A DNA stretch of 64,000 bases from [Lactobacillus] timonensis (GTDB lineage: Bacteria > Bacillota > Bacilli > Lactobacillales > Lactobacillaceae), in assembly GCF_900240275.1 (NCBI RefSeq), contig NZ_LT964761.1, positions 778,220-842,219 on the forward strand, given 5' to 3'. Positions 34,677 to 43,474 of this stretch are shown here, in pieces. A program made the position numbers and the translations under genes. The first letter of the stretch is position 1, and each line of letters opens with the position of its first letter. The notes under the pieces were generated by a model. That model was given only the letters and a program-made list of their open reading frames with translations, was not told where the DNA came from and searched no databases.

Positions 34677-35834
34677 TTGAAATTAACTGCTCGTGAAAAG
34701 ACCTCATTGTTCTTTGAAGCAGTGGTGACAATTGTCCTCTTCTCCTTGATTGGTTTTGCACTGGTAGTAATGATCCAGCAGGTGGTGAAGACCAACCCGG
34801 GGTTAGCTAGTGGCATTTACTTGATAAAGCGGTCATTGGCCATTGGCCCCTGGCACTTGCAAATCTGGTCGTATCAGCGGTGGCTGATTGCGGCACTGGC
34901 AATTATCGGAATCATTGTTCTTTGGTGGCGACTGATTCGACGTTACCACCAGTACCAGCTCCGCCACATTATCAACGAGTTGCACTACATTTCTAACGGG
35001 CACCTGGCACACCGGATTCCTTTTAAGATGAATGGTGACCGGCAAAAAATGATTGAGAGCGTCAACGCCTTAGTTGATAGTGCGATGCAGTCAATGAGTG
35101 ATGAAAAAAAGGTTGAACAGTCAAAGGATGAGTTGATTACCAACGTTAGCCACGACTTACGGACGCCATTGACATCAATCATCGGCTACTTAGGACTGGT
35201 AGAGGACGGCCAGTACCAGAACGAAGATGACCTGGTTAAGTACGCGCATATTGCCTACGAGAAGGCCAAGCAGATGAAGACACTGGTGGAAGATCTTTTC
35301 GAGTACACAAAGGTTCAACAAGACGGGGCACCAGTCAACATGATGCGGTTAGACCTGGGTCAACTGTTGGAACAAGTGGCGGCCAGCTTTGAATTAGAAG
35401 GAGAAAAGAAGGGGTTAAAGATCTCTTCAATCGTTATTCCATCACCATTAAAAATTGAGGCCGATCCCGAGCAAATCGGGCGGGCGGTCAGCAACCTGGT
35501 TGCCAATGCGCTAAAGTATGGCCACGGAGCGACCTATATCCACCTCAGTGCCCGTGAGCACGGCGCGATGGTGCAGCTGACCGTTGCAAACGATGGGGAG
35601 GCCATTCCTCAGCAGTCGATTGAGCACTTGTTTGAACGGTTTTACCGGGTGGAAGGTTCCCGGTCGAAAAAGACTGGCGGGACTGGTTTAGGACTGGCTA
35701 TCGTCAAAAGCATTGTCGACTTGCACCACGGCCAAATTTCCGCGCACTCTGATAACCATGAAACCAGCTTTATCATGACGTTGCCAGTCAAACAAGCAGC
35801 CCAACAAGAAACGAAACCCATTCAACACCATTAG
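34677..35834 (+). CDS. Sensor histidine kinase (TTG start)
   Basis: A 385-residue membrane kinase with two helices (about 13-34 and 67-86) around a short outer loop of some 30 residues. A HAMP-like region, the dimerisation domain with His159 (TNVSHDLRTPLTSIIGYL) and a HATPase domain follow (SNLVANALKYG, FYRVEGSRSKKTGGTGLGLAI). TTG at 34677 lies 6 bases after GAGAGGAGG. The short outer loop suggests sensing within the membrane or through a partner protein; the unrecognised membrane protein at 33135 is a candidate. Confidence 0.92.
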   Translation: MKLTAREKTSLFFEAVVTIVLFSLIGFALVVMIQQVVKTNPGLASGIYLIKRSLAIGPWHLQIWSYQRWLIAALAIIGIIVLWWRLIRRYHQYQLRHIINELHYISNGHLAHRIPFKMNGDRQKMIESVNALVDSAMQSMSDEKKVEQSKDELITNVSHDLRTPLTSIIGYLGLVEDGQYQNEDDLVKYAHIAYEKAKQMKTLVEDLFEYTKVQQDGAPVNMMRLDLGQLLEQVAASFELEGEKKGLKISSIVIPSPLKIEADPEQIGRAVSNLVANALKYGHGATYIHLSAREHGAMVQLTVANDGEAIPQQSIEHLFERFYRVEGSRSKKTGGTGLGLAIVKSIVDLHHGQISAHSDNHETSFIMTLPVKQAAQQETKPIQHH

Positions 35835-35969
35835 TCATTTTGCAGGGATGTTGGTAAATCGATTTGCCCAGCGACATAATCACTATTTCGGCTATCGCGC
35901 TCATTTTTCTAATGTGTTAAAATAAGCGACGGAATAATATCAATAACTGTGCCCTTGGAGGAACGTGTA

Positions 35970-36860
35970 TTGGCGAAAAAGGTAGAAACAACTGATCCAA
36001 GGTGGCTCTACGTCCTTGGAATTTCGATGCCGCTTTGTTTGAGTTACATTCCGATCGGGTTGGCATGTGGGATCCTGCTTCATGCGGCAGGGTTCAACTT
36101 TGTGATGGCCCTCTTAGTATCAATTGTCGTCTTTTCTGGTGGGGCTCAGTTTCTGATTGCCTCCCTGTTAATGGTTAATGCACCATTAGCTTCGATTATC
36201 ATCATGCTCTTCTTCTTGGAGCTGCGTTACGCATTGCTTGGGTCAAGTTTGTCAAAGTACCTCAGTAATGAAACACATCGTTTTATCCTGCTTTTTTCAG
36301 CATCGATGAACGATGAAAACTATGCGATCAACTACCTGAAGTTTGCGACAGATAAGAATTGGACGCCGCAAGATGCCTTGATGGTTGAACACTATTCGTT
36401 AATTGCCTGGGCTAGCGGCAACCTGGTAGGGGCCTTGATTGGTAGTGCTGTTTCAATCGACCTGGAAATTGTCGACTTTGCGTTGACGGCTCTCTTCTTG
36501 TACATGATCGTGATGCAGGTACAAAGTAACCTGACTTTCCTGATGGCGCTATTGTCGGCGGTCCTTTCATTGGTCTTTTTAACATGGACCAAGAGTACAC
36601 TTGGTATTGTGCTGGCGACTGTCTTAGCTTCGCTATGTGGCTTTTACATTGAAAGCCGTGTCCGGAAACACTCGGCTGATCCTAATCATACCCTACTCTT
36701 ACGAAAATTTGTCCGCCCGGAGAATACTCGGGATACGATTGAAGATGAGCAAGCTAAGCGGGAATTGCGCGAGCGTCAGCAGCAAAAGGGTAGCAAGGAC
36801 GAGTTGGGTTCTAAGCAGCTAGCCAGTCATGAAGATGATGGAGGTCACGACAATGCCTAA
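35970..36860 (+). CDS. azlC: AzlC-family branched-chain amino-acid exporter subunit (TTG start)
   Basis: Large subunit of the AzlCD exporter. Membrane helices contain SYIPIGLACGILLHAAGFNF, FSGGAQFLIASLLMVNAP and LRYALLGSSLSKYL, all typical of AzlC. At 296 residues it is longer than usual. About 65 C-terminal residues are charged and probably cytoplasmic (RDTIEDEQAKRELRERQQQKG). I chose the TTG at 35970, 8 bases after GGAGGA. azlD overlaps its end by 8 bases. Confidence 0.9.
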   Translation: MAKKVETTDPRWLYVLGISMPLCLSYIPIGLACGILLHAAGFNFVMALLVSIVVFSGGAQFLIASLLMVNAPLASIIIMLFFLELRYALLGSSLSKYLSNETHRFILLFSASMNDENYAINYLKFATDKNWTPQDALMVEHYSLIAWASGNLVGALIGSAVSIDLEIVDFALTALFLYMIVMQVQSNLTFLMALLSAVLSLVFLTWTKSTLGIVLATVLASLCGFYIESRVRKHSADPNHTLLLRKFVRPENTRDTIEDEQAKRELRERQQQKGSKDELGSKQLASHEDDGGHDNA

Positions 36861-37215
36861 TATGTTTGTTTTGGCGGCGGCCAACCATGATATTAAGTTT
36901 CACCTGATGATTATCGTCCTTGGTGGGATTGCGGCTTTTCTGCCACGGTACATTCCATTACGAATCTTTACCAACCGGGACTTACCGGAATGGTTTAACG
37001 AATGGATGAAGTACGTGCCGGTTTGTCTATTCACCTCGTTGGTAGTTAAGGGGATCTTTATTACCGGTGAAAGTTATCGCTTCGCACTGCTTGCCCACCC
37101 AGCACAGATTATTGCGGCGCTTTTTGTGATCGTGATCGCCTACTTAACACGGTCAATGTCGATGTCAGTGGTGACGGGACTGGTAGTTGTTTTTCTTGCC
37201 TCACTGTTTCTTTAA
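36853..37215 (+). CDS. azlD: AzlD-family branched-chain amino-acid exporter subunit
   Basis: Small membrane subunit (120 residues) with four hydrophobic helices. It carries the family hallmark IAAFLPRYIPLRIF near the start and WMKYVPVCLFTSLVV in the middle. I chose the ATG at 36853 because GGAGGT lies 7 bases upstream, inside the end of azlC. This coupling is usual for azlCD. Confidence 0.92.
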   Translation: MPNMFVLAAANHDIKFHLMIIVLGGIAAFLPRYIPLRIFTNRDLPEWFNEWMKYVPVCLFTSLVVKGIFITGESYRFALLAHPAQIIAALFVIVIAYLTRSMSMSVVTGLVVVFLASLFL

Positions 37216-37234
37216 TAAGTTCAAAACAATATAA

Positions 37235-37274
37235 AAAAGGTTCAGAACGATTTGCTTTGTTCTGAACCTTTTGC
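37235..37274. terminator. Bidirectional terminator between azlD and cfa
   Basis: AAAAGGTTCAGAAC (37235-37248) pairs with GTTCTGAACCTTTT (37259-37272). It serves the convergent azlCD and cfa units. Confidence 0.92.
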
Positions 37275-37287
37275 GTTATTGATGATG

Positions 37288-38463
37288 TTACTTCAGCATG
37301 TAATCGCGGGTCATTGGGAGGTGCCGACCAGATGGCCCCTTGGTCATCAGGTATTGGACAACGTCAATATTTCCTGATTCAAAGGAAGCGGCACAGGCCT
37401 GAAGGTAAAGATCCCACATCCGGGTAAAACGTTCGCCCATCAGGTTTTCGATTTGATCATGGTGCTGGTTGAAGTTGGAGTCCCAAATTTCCAACGTCCG
37501 TTGATAATGACGACGGAGCATTTCTACGTCTGCCAGCTGCATTCCGTTTTCGGTAACGTGGTTGACCATCTCGGCCAGTCCTGGAATATAGCCACCCGGG
37601 AAGATGTATTTATCGATCCAGGCATTCGTTGCACCGCCCTGTTGACGGGTAATGCCATGGATTAAAGCGACCCCGTCGTCCTTAAGGTAACGGGCGACAT
37701 CTTTGAAGTACAGACCAAGGTTTTCCTTGCCAACGTGTTCAAACATGCCGACGGACGTAATGTAGTCCCATTGGCGATTACCAAGTTCACGGTAGTCGAT
37801 CAGTTTAACTTCGGCAATGTTTTGTAACCCTTCCCTTTGAATTCGCTGGTTAACGAACTTGTATTGTTCCTCACTGAGAGTTACTCCGGTTACTTTAAGG
37901 TGGTAATCCTTTGCTGCTGTTAGCATCAGGGTTCCCCAGCCACAGCCAATATCAAGCAGGGTCGAATCCGGCTTCGGGTCCAGCTTTTGGAGGATGTGGT
38001 GGACTTTATCTTTCTGTGCTTTGGTTAAGTCAGTGGTATTGCCATCCTTAAAATAGGCACAGGAGTAGGTAAGGGTGTCATCCAGCCACATCCGGTAGAA
38101 ATCATTGCCGACATCATAGTGGTGCTGGATGTCTTCTTCACTTTCCTTTTCAGAATGATCCTGCTTAGGCATGAAGCGCTTTAGCTTCTTGTTGTGCATG
38201 AAACTACCCACACTGGAGTAAGCAGCCATCATCAGCTTTTGGATGCTGCCGTCAATTTCGATTCGCTTATCCATGTAAGCCTCGCCGAGGGCCAATGAAG
38301 CGTTGCGGGTTACTTCCTTGATGGGAATCTTATCATTAAATTTAATGGTTACTTCTGGTTTGCCATCACCGTAATCAACACTGCTTCCGTCCCAGAAAAT
38401 GATTCTGACAGGGATGTTGAATGAGTGTTTTAAAATGGACTTGTAGAACGTCTTTTCAAGCAT
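37288..38463 (-). CDS. cfa: Cyclopropane-fatty-acyl-phospholipid synthase
   Basis: Adds a methylene group from S-adenosylmethionine across the double bond of membrane lipid acyl chains, an acid- and stress-protective change. Of 391 residues, [25 protein letters not shown] and the SAM loop [13 protein letters not shown] are visible. [11 protein letters not shown] and the C-terminal [21 protein letters not shown] match Cfa. I chose the ATG at 38463 after AAAGGAG. It is monocistronic and divergent from the AI-2E-type gene. Confidence 0.95.
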   Translation of the reverse strand: MLEKTFYKSILKHSFNIPVRIIFWDGSSVDYGDGKPEVTIKFNDKIPIKEVTRNASLALGEAYMDKRIEIDGSIQKLMMAAYSSVGSFMHNKKLKRFMPKQDHSEKESEEDIQHHYDVGNDFYRMWLDDTLTYSCAYFKDGNTTDLTKAQKDKVHHILQKLDPKPDSTLLDIGCGWGTLMLTAAKDYHLKVTGVTLSEEQYKFVNQRIQREGLQNIAEVKLIDYRELGNRQWDYITSVGMFEHVGKENLGLYFKDVARYLKDDGVALIHGITRQQGGATNAWIDKYIFPGGYIPGLAEMVNHVTENGMQLADVEMLRRHYQRTLEIWDSNFNQHHDQIENLMGERFTRMWDLYLQACAASFESGNIDVVQYLMTKGPSGRHLPMTRDYMLK

Positions 38464-38583
38464 TTCAGTGTCTCCTTTAAAAAGTAATACCTTCATTATA
38501 CACCTGAATTTTTCACCTTATAAGGAACAAAGTGTTAACTGGTGTATAATTAGTCCTGTATTTTGAGGAGAGGAGCAAGTGGA

Positions 38584-39624
38584 TTGAACGTTTGGAACAA
38601 ATTTAAGGAGAATCGATTCTTGAGGCGGACGGTTGTCCTGGCTTTCATTATTGTCCTGCTTTACTTACTGCGGTCGATGATGAACATGATTTTATTTACT
38701 TTTATTTTTACCTTTCTGATTGTCAAGGCCATCCGCCTTGTCCAGCGTTTTCTGCCGAAGACACCGGTCTGGTTGATTGTCATTGTCATTTACCTGCTGT
38801 TGATCGTTGGATTATATTTTGCGATTACGAAATACCTGCCGATTTTGGTCACCCAGCTCGGGAAGATGGTCAATTCACTAATCACGTTTTACCAGCATAA
38901 CCAGGGATGGTTAATGAAGTACGTTCACCACTACGTTAGTGATAAGACCCTCATTAGCCAAACGCGGTCGTGGTTGGAAGTTGCGATCTCAACCTTGACC
39001 AGTGTGGGAACAATGACGGTGACCGTTTTTATGTCGATGATCCTCAGCTTCTTTTACACGATTGAGTTGGATCAGCTGGAGACATTCTCACGATTATTTT
39101 TGACTAGCAAGCTGGACTGGCTTTTTAATGACATTCACTACTTTGGCAGAGTTTTTGTTAACTCGTTCGGGGTGGTTATTGAAGCACAATTCTTTATTGC
39201 CTTGTGCAATACCGTTATTACAACGGTTTGCTTAATGTTGATGAAAATGCCGCAGATCGTTGCCCTTGCACTAATGATTTTCCTGCTGAGTCTGATCCCG
39301 GTTGCCGGGGTGATTATCTCACTGATCCCGCTGTGCCTGGTGGGCTATAGTGTTGGTGGTATTCGTGACGTGATTTATATTCTGGTGATGGTCGCCTGCA
39401 TCCACATGCTGGAAGCGTACGTGCTTAACCCCAAGTTCATGGCTAGTCGGACTGAATTGCCAATCTTTTATACCTTTGTCATCCTACTAGTGGCCGAACA
39501 CCTCTTCGGTGGCTGGGGGCTGATAGTTGGGGTACCAATCTTTACGTTCTTCATTGATGTTTTAGGTGTGGATCGTCAGAAACTGACAAAAAAGCCGAAG
39601 AAGAAACTCGTTCTAAAGGATTAA
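38584..39624 (+). CDS. AI-2E family transporter (PerM-like, TTG start)
   Basis: A 346-residue polytopic membrane protein of the AI-2 exporter/PerM family. Early helices (TVVLAFIIVLLYLLRSM) are followed by a long soluble insert. LSLIPVAGVIISLIPLCLVGY and the C-terminal LLVAEHLFGGWGLIVGVPIF are typical. TTG at 38584 follows GAGGAGAGGAG. The substrate is unknown: members have been linked to autoinducer export and to Na+/H+ antiport. The tail is strongly basic (KKPKKKLVLKD). Confidence 0.88.
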   Translation: MNVWNKFKENRFLRRTVVLAFIIVLLYLLRSMMNMILFTFIFTFLIVKAIRLVQRFLPKTPVWLIVIVIYLLLIVGLYFAITKYLPILVTQLGKMVNSLITFYQHNQGWLMKYVHHYVSDKTLISQTRSWLEVAISTLTSVGTMTVTVFMSMILSFFYTIELDQLETFSRLFLTSKLDWLFNDIHYFGRVFVNSFGVVIEAQFFIALCNTVITTVCLMLMKMPQIVALALMIFLLSLIPVAGVIISLIPLCLVGYSVGGIRDVIYILVMVACIHMLEAYVLNPKFMASRTELPIFYTFVILLVAEHLFGGWGLIVGVPIFTFFIDVLGVDRQKLTKKPKKKLVLKD

Positions 39625-39717
39625 GTTTTGATTTTTACTTTACATTCCGGACAATAACCTGTATTGTGAAACTCAGTTAAGATATTTCTTAACATTAATC
39701 GTCTTATATACGTCAAA

Positions 39718-39722
39718 GTTCG
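39718..39722. promoter_or_regulatory. PurBox-like half site before fhs
   Basis: GTTCG in the context AAAGTTCGTTTTT lies 24 bases before the fhs start. No CGAAC partner is found at the spacing seen at purE and purC. Evidence is weak without the regulon context. Confidence 0.3.
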
Positions 39723-39745
39723 TTTTTAAGGAGGATGGTCCAGAG

Positions 39746-41410
39746 ATGCCAACAGATATTGAAATTGCTGACGCTGCGAAGATGAAGCCGATTCAGCAGA
39801 TTGCTGCCAAGCTGGGGCTGGGTGAAGGTGAAATTGAGCAGTATGGTCGCTACAAGGCCAAAATTACCCTGCCAGTTGCCGAAACGCCAGCGAAGAAGCA
39901 CAAGCTGGTCCTCGTGACGGCAATGAACCCGACGCCAGCTGGTGAAGGTAAGTCGACGGTCATGATTGGCCTGGGTGACGCAATGAACCAGCTGGGACAC
40001 CAAACAACGATCGCCATGCGGGAACCATCGATGGGGCCCGTCTTCGGAATCAAGGGTGGTGCCGCCGGTGGTGGCTACAGCCAGGTGGTCCCGATGGAGG
40101 ACATCAACCTTCACTTCACTGGTGACCTTCATGCCTTGACGTCGGCTAACAATACCTTAGCGGCGCTGATCGACAACTACGTCATGCGCGATAACGAACT
40201 GCAGCTGGACCCCGAACGGATTATCTGGCGGCGGGTTGAAGATGTGAACGACCGCGTCTTGCGTGACGTGGTAACGGGTCTTGGTGGTCGTTCGCAAGGG
40301 ATCACTCGTCAAACCGGTTTTGACATCACCGCGGCTTCCGAGTTAATGGCGATCCTTTGCTTGGCGGCTGACTTTGCTGACCTCAAGCGCCGGATTGGCC
40401 GGATTGTCGTTGGTTATAGTTATGACCGCCAACCGATCACAGTTGACCAGCTAGGCTTTACCGACGCCATTGCGATCCTCTTAAAGGACGCGATTAAGCC
40501 AAATCTCGTGCAAACGTTGGACCATACGCCGACAATCATCCATGGCGGACCATTTGCTAATATCGCGCATGGCTGTAACTCCGTTTTGGCAACGAAAACG
40601 GCCTTGCAACTATCCGATTACACTGTTACTGAGGCGGGCTTTGGTGCTGACCTGGGAGCAGAAAAGTTCCTTGATATTAAGCGCCGCGTTCTTGGCCAGG
40701 CCCCGGATGCGGTAGTCCTGGTAGCAACTATCCGTTCTTTGAAGTACAATGGTGGCGTTCAGCGTGATAACTTGACGGAAGAAAACGTTGCGGCACTTGA
40801 GCGGGGCTTAGCTAACCTTAAGCGTCATATTAAGAATATCCAGGGCTTTGGGCTTCCGCTGGTGGTTGCTATTAACCACTTTGTCTCGGATACTGATGCT
40901 GAAATTAAAACGGTCGAAGGAACTTGCCATCAATTGGGTGTTAATGTCGCTTTAACCGATGCTTGGGCAAAGGGTGGCCAGGGAGCCCAGGAGCTGGCTC
41001 GCCAAGTGGTTGAATTAGCTGACCAGCCGCACGCTTTCCAGCCGCTGTATGATTACGATCAGACGATCGAAGAAAAGATTACGGCGATTGCCACTAAGTA
41101 CTACGGTGCCAAGCGCGTGGTCTTTGCCAAGAAGGCCCAGCGACAAATGAAACGGTACGAACAACTTGGTTGGGGTAAGCTGCCCATTTGTGTTGCCAAG
41201 ACCCAGTACAGTTTCAGTGACGACCAGAGCGCACTGGGCGCACCAACTGACTTTGATTTCCATATTCGTGGATTGGTACCGAAGATGGGCGCTGGCTTTA
41301 TTGTCGCACTCTCTGGTAACATGATGACGATGCCAGGATTGGCTAAGCACCCAGCAGCCGTTGACATGACGATTAGTGATGACGGCAAGAAAATTACTGG
41401 TCTGTTCTAA
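39746..41410 (+). CDS. fhs: Formate-tetrahydrofolate ligase
   Basis: Makes 10-formyl-tetrahydrofolate from formate, ATP and THF, the carbon donor for PurN and PurH. Of 554 residues, the ATP loop is [41 protein letters not shown] and the C-terminal [17 protein letters not shown] are typical, and the length is normal. AAGGAGG precedes the ATG. It precedes the purine operons, and a PurBox-like half site lies upstream. Confidence 0.97.
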   Translation: MPTDIEIADAAKMKPIQQIAAKLGLGEGEIEQYGRYKAKITLPVAETPAKKHKLVLVTAMNPTPAGEGKSTVMIGLGDAMNQLGHQTTIAMREPSMGPVFGIKGGAAGGGYSQVVPMEDINLHFTGDLHALTSANNTLAALIDNYVMRDNELQLDPERIIWRRVEDVNDRVLRDVVTGLGGRSQGITRQTGFDITAASELMAILCLAADFADLKRRIGRIVVGYSYDRQPITVDQLGFTDAIAILLKDAIKPNLVQTLDHTPTIIHGGPFANIAHGCNSVLATKTALQLSDYTVTEAGFGADLGAEKFLDIKRRVLGQAPDAVVLVATIRSLKYNGGVQRDNLTEENVAALERGLANLKRHIKNIQGFGLPLVVAINHFVSDTDAEIKTVEGTCHQLGVNVALTDAWAKGGQGAQELARQVVELADQPHAFQPLYDYDQTIEEKITAIATKYYGAKRVVFAKKAQRQMKRYEQLGWGKLPICVAKTQYSFSDDQSALGAPTDFDFHIRGLVPKMGAGFIVALSGNMMTMPGLAKHPAAVDMTISDDGKKITGLF

Positions 41411-41446
41411 ATAATGAAGAGTAGCACTCTTTTATAAACTAACAAA

Positions 41447-41482
41447 CGACCTCCAGCGCCAAAAGCTGGGGGCCGTTATTGT
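41447..41482 (+). terminator. fhs terminator
   Basis: AACGACCTCCAGC pairs with GCTGGGGGCCGTT, with wobbles, over a loop of about 7 bases and is followed by a T-rich stretch. Confidence 0.8.
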
Positions 41483-41499
41483 TATGTTGGTATTGATAA

Positions 41500-41688
41500 T
41501 TAGTTATTGAAGAATGCGTAGGCGAAGAGCCCGCCAATCACAATTAATGCTGGAAGGACCAAAACCTTCACGAAAAAAGCCACTATCGCAATGGCAATTA
41601 ACCAGAAGAGGAGACTGAAAGAAAGCTTTAATAGCTTCCACAACAGCCAGATGACAGCAATTGTTACTAATAAGCCCACCGGCTTCAC
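41500..41688 (-). CDS. Small hypothetical membrane protein (GTG start)
   Basis: A 62-residue, almost entirely hydrophobic protein with two or three membrane helices (VGLLVTIAVIWLLWKLLKL, LLFWLIAIAIVAFFVKVLV, LPALIVIGGLFAYAFF). GTG at 41688 is preceded by AAAAGG at short distance. It stands alone between fhs and purE on the opposite strand. No homologue family is recognised. An overlapping frame (to 41731) is less protein-like. Confidence 0.6.
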   Translation of the reverse strand: MKPVGLLVTIAVIWLLWKLLKLSFSLLFWLIAIAIVAFFVKVLVLPALIVIGGLFAYAFFNN

Positions 41689-41755
41689 CTACCTTTTCAG
41701 TTATCATACCCAGTTTAGTTAACAAGGGCAAGTAAAAGTTTGTTTGCCCAAAAGA

Positions 41756-41827
41756 CGAACTATTTAACTATTCAGTGGTTAAAAGTTCTTGATTGGAGTT
41801 GAAAATAAGTGGCGAATCTGCTATCTT
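41756..41827 (+). promoter_or_regulatory. purE promoter with upstream PurBox-like pair
   Basis: CGAAC (41756-41760) and inverted GTTCT (41785-41789) are separated by 24 bases, the spacing of paired PurR boxes. They lie upstream of TTGAAA-N17-TATCTT (41799-41827). Confidence 0.55.
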
Positions 41828-41853
41828 GGTACTGAACTTAAGGAGGGATTGTG

Positions 41854-42342
41854 ATGACCGTTCAAGTTGCTGTGATCATGGGAAGCAAGTCGGATTGGCC
41901 AATGATGAAGGGTGCCTGCCAAGTGCTGGGAAAGTTCGACGTTGGCTTTGAAAAACACGTTATTTCAGCCCACCGGATGCCTGATGAAATGTTCGGTTTT
42001 GCTAAAGATGCCCGCAAGCGCGGGTTGAAAGTCATTATTGCGGGGGCGGGGATGGCTGCCCACCTCCCGGGGATGACGGCGGCTAACACCGTGTTACCAG
42101 TTATCGGGGTGCCCGGTCAGACGAAAGCGTTGGGTGGGATGGACTCATTATTGTCCATTGTCCAGATGCCAACGGGGATTCCAGTGGCCACGACGGCCAT
42201 CGGTAATGCCGGTGCCAAGAACGCTGCTCTCCTAGCCATTGAAATCCTGGGAACTAGTGATGCTCGGCTGCAGGACAAATTAGTCGACTACCGTGAACAA
42301 ATGCACGATGCAGCCGCAGAAAGCAGTGCCGACCTTGACTAG
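41854..42342 (+). CDS. purE: N5-carboxyaminoimidazole ribonucleotide mutase
   Basis: Converts N5-CAIR to CAIR in purine synthesis (class I PurE, paired with PurK). Of 162 residues, VAVIMGSKSDWPMMKGA, SAHRMPDEMF and AGAGMAAHLPGMTAANT are diagnostic. I chose the ATG at 41854, 6 bases after AAGGAGGG; a GTG at 41851 is less well spaced. It is first in purEKB. Confidence 0.97.
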   Translation: MTVQVAVIMGSKSDWPMMKGACQVLGKFDVGFEKHVISAHRMPDEMFGFAKDARKRGLKVIIAGAGMAAHLPGMTAANTVLPVIGVPGQTKALGGMDSLLSIVQMPTGIPVATTAIGNAGAKNAALLAIEILGTSDARLQDKLVDYREQMHDAAAESSADLD

Positions 42343-42352
42343 GAAAATGATC

Positions 42353-43474
42353 ATGCCGGGACAGACAATTGGGATTATCGGCGGTGGACAGTTGGGGCAG
42401 ATGATGGCCTTGTCGGCAAAATACGCTGGTTTTCGGGTCGTCGTGTTGGATCCAACGCCGCACTGTCCTGCTGGCCAAGTGGCTGACCAACAGATTGTGG
42501 CGCCGTACGCGGACACCACGGCGATTGAACAGCTTGCGTCGATCAGTGACGTTTTAACTTACGAATTTGAAAACGTCGACCTAGCTGCGCTTGACGACGT
42601 TGCCGACCGGGTTGCTATTCCCCAGGGTACCGAGTTGTTGCGGATTACCAAGAACCGGTTGCGTGAAAAAACGTTTCTCCGTCAAGCGGGGATGAAAACA
42701 GCGCCGTTTGTGGCTGTTCACGACCGTGATGGATTGCTTGCCGCGGTGGACCAACTTGGTTATCCTTGCGTTCTTAAAACCTGTGAGGGTGGCTATGATG
42801 GCCACGGCCAGCTTGTTTTGCATAGTCTGGCAGACCTTGACGATCCCGTTGTCGATGAAATTTTAGCGACAAAGGATGATATTCTGGAAGGGTGGGTGGA
42901 TTGTCAACTGGAGTGTTCGGTTATGGTGGCCAGGAACGCCAGCGGGGAGACCAGTGTTTTTCCGGTGAGTGAGAATATTCACTGGAACGAAATCCTTCAC
43001 GAAAGCATTGTCCCGGCGCGGATTAGCAATCAGACTGCGCAGCGCGCTCAGCAAATGGCAGAAAAGATTGCCCACGCCCTCCAGCTTCGTGGTATTCTGG
43101 GAGTTGAGATGTTTGTGACAGCTACCGGCGAGATTTACATTAACGAACTGGCACCACGACCGCATAACTCCGGTCACTATTCGATTGAAGCTTGCAACTT
43201 CAGTCAGTTCGCTATTCATGACCGGGCAATTTGCAACTGGCCGCTGCCCAAAATTAAGCTTCTTCACCAGGTAGTCATGGTCAACGTTCTTGGTCAGCAT
43301 GTTGAAGATACCCGTCGGCTAGTTGCGACAAAGCCCAACTGGCATTTTCACGATTATGGCAAAGCAGAAGTTCGTCATAACCGAAAGATGGGGCACATTA
43401 CGATTTTAACCGGTGATGTTGAAGAAACACTCAAGGAAATTGATGACACACACGTATGGAGGGACAAACATTGA
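42353..43474 (+). CDS. purK: N5-carboxyaminoimidazole ribonucleotide synthase
   Basis: ATP-grasp enzyme that makes N5-CAIR from AIR, bicarbonate and ATP. Of 373 residues, TIGIIGGGQLGQMMALSAKYAGF is the N-terminal loop. VLKTCEGGYDGHGQ and EIYINELAPRPHNSGHYSIEAC are the ATP-grasp core. ATG at 42353 is 8 bases after AGGA; ATG at 42347 is too close. It starts 10 bases after purE and overlaps purB by 4 bases. Confidence 0.95.
   Translation: MPGQTIGIIGGGQLGQMMALSAKYAGFRVVVLDPTPHCPAGQVADQQIVAPYADTTAIEQLASISDVLTYEFENVDLAALDDVADRVAIPQGTELLRITKNRLREKTFLRQAGMKTAPFVAVHDRDGLLAAVDQLGYPCVLKTCEGGYDGHGQLVLHSLADLDDPVVDEILATKDDILEGWVDCQLECSVMVARNASGETSVFPVSENIHWNEILHESIVPARISNQTAQRAQQMAEKIAHALQLRGILGVEMFVTATGEIYINELAPRPHNSGHYSIEACNFSQFAIHDRAICNWPLPKIKLLHQVVMVNVLGQHVEDTRRLVATKPNWHFHDYGKAEVRHNRKMGHITILTGDVEETLKEIDDTHVWRDKH

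Noticed and set aside
41504..41731. 75-codon frame overlapping the small membrane protein
   Set aside because: It shares the same bases in another frame; the composition is less protein-like and the 62-residue reading gives clean membrane helices.
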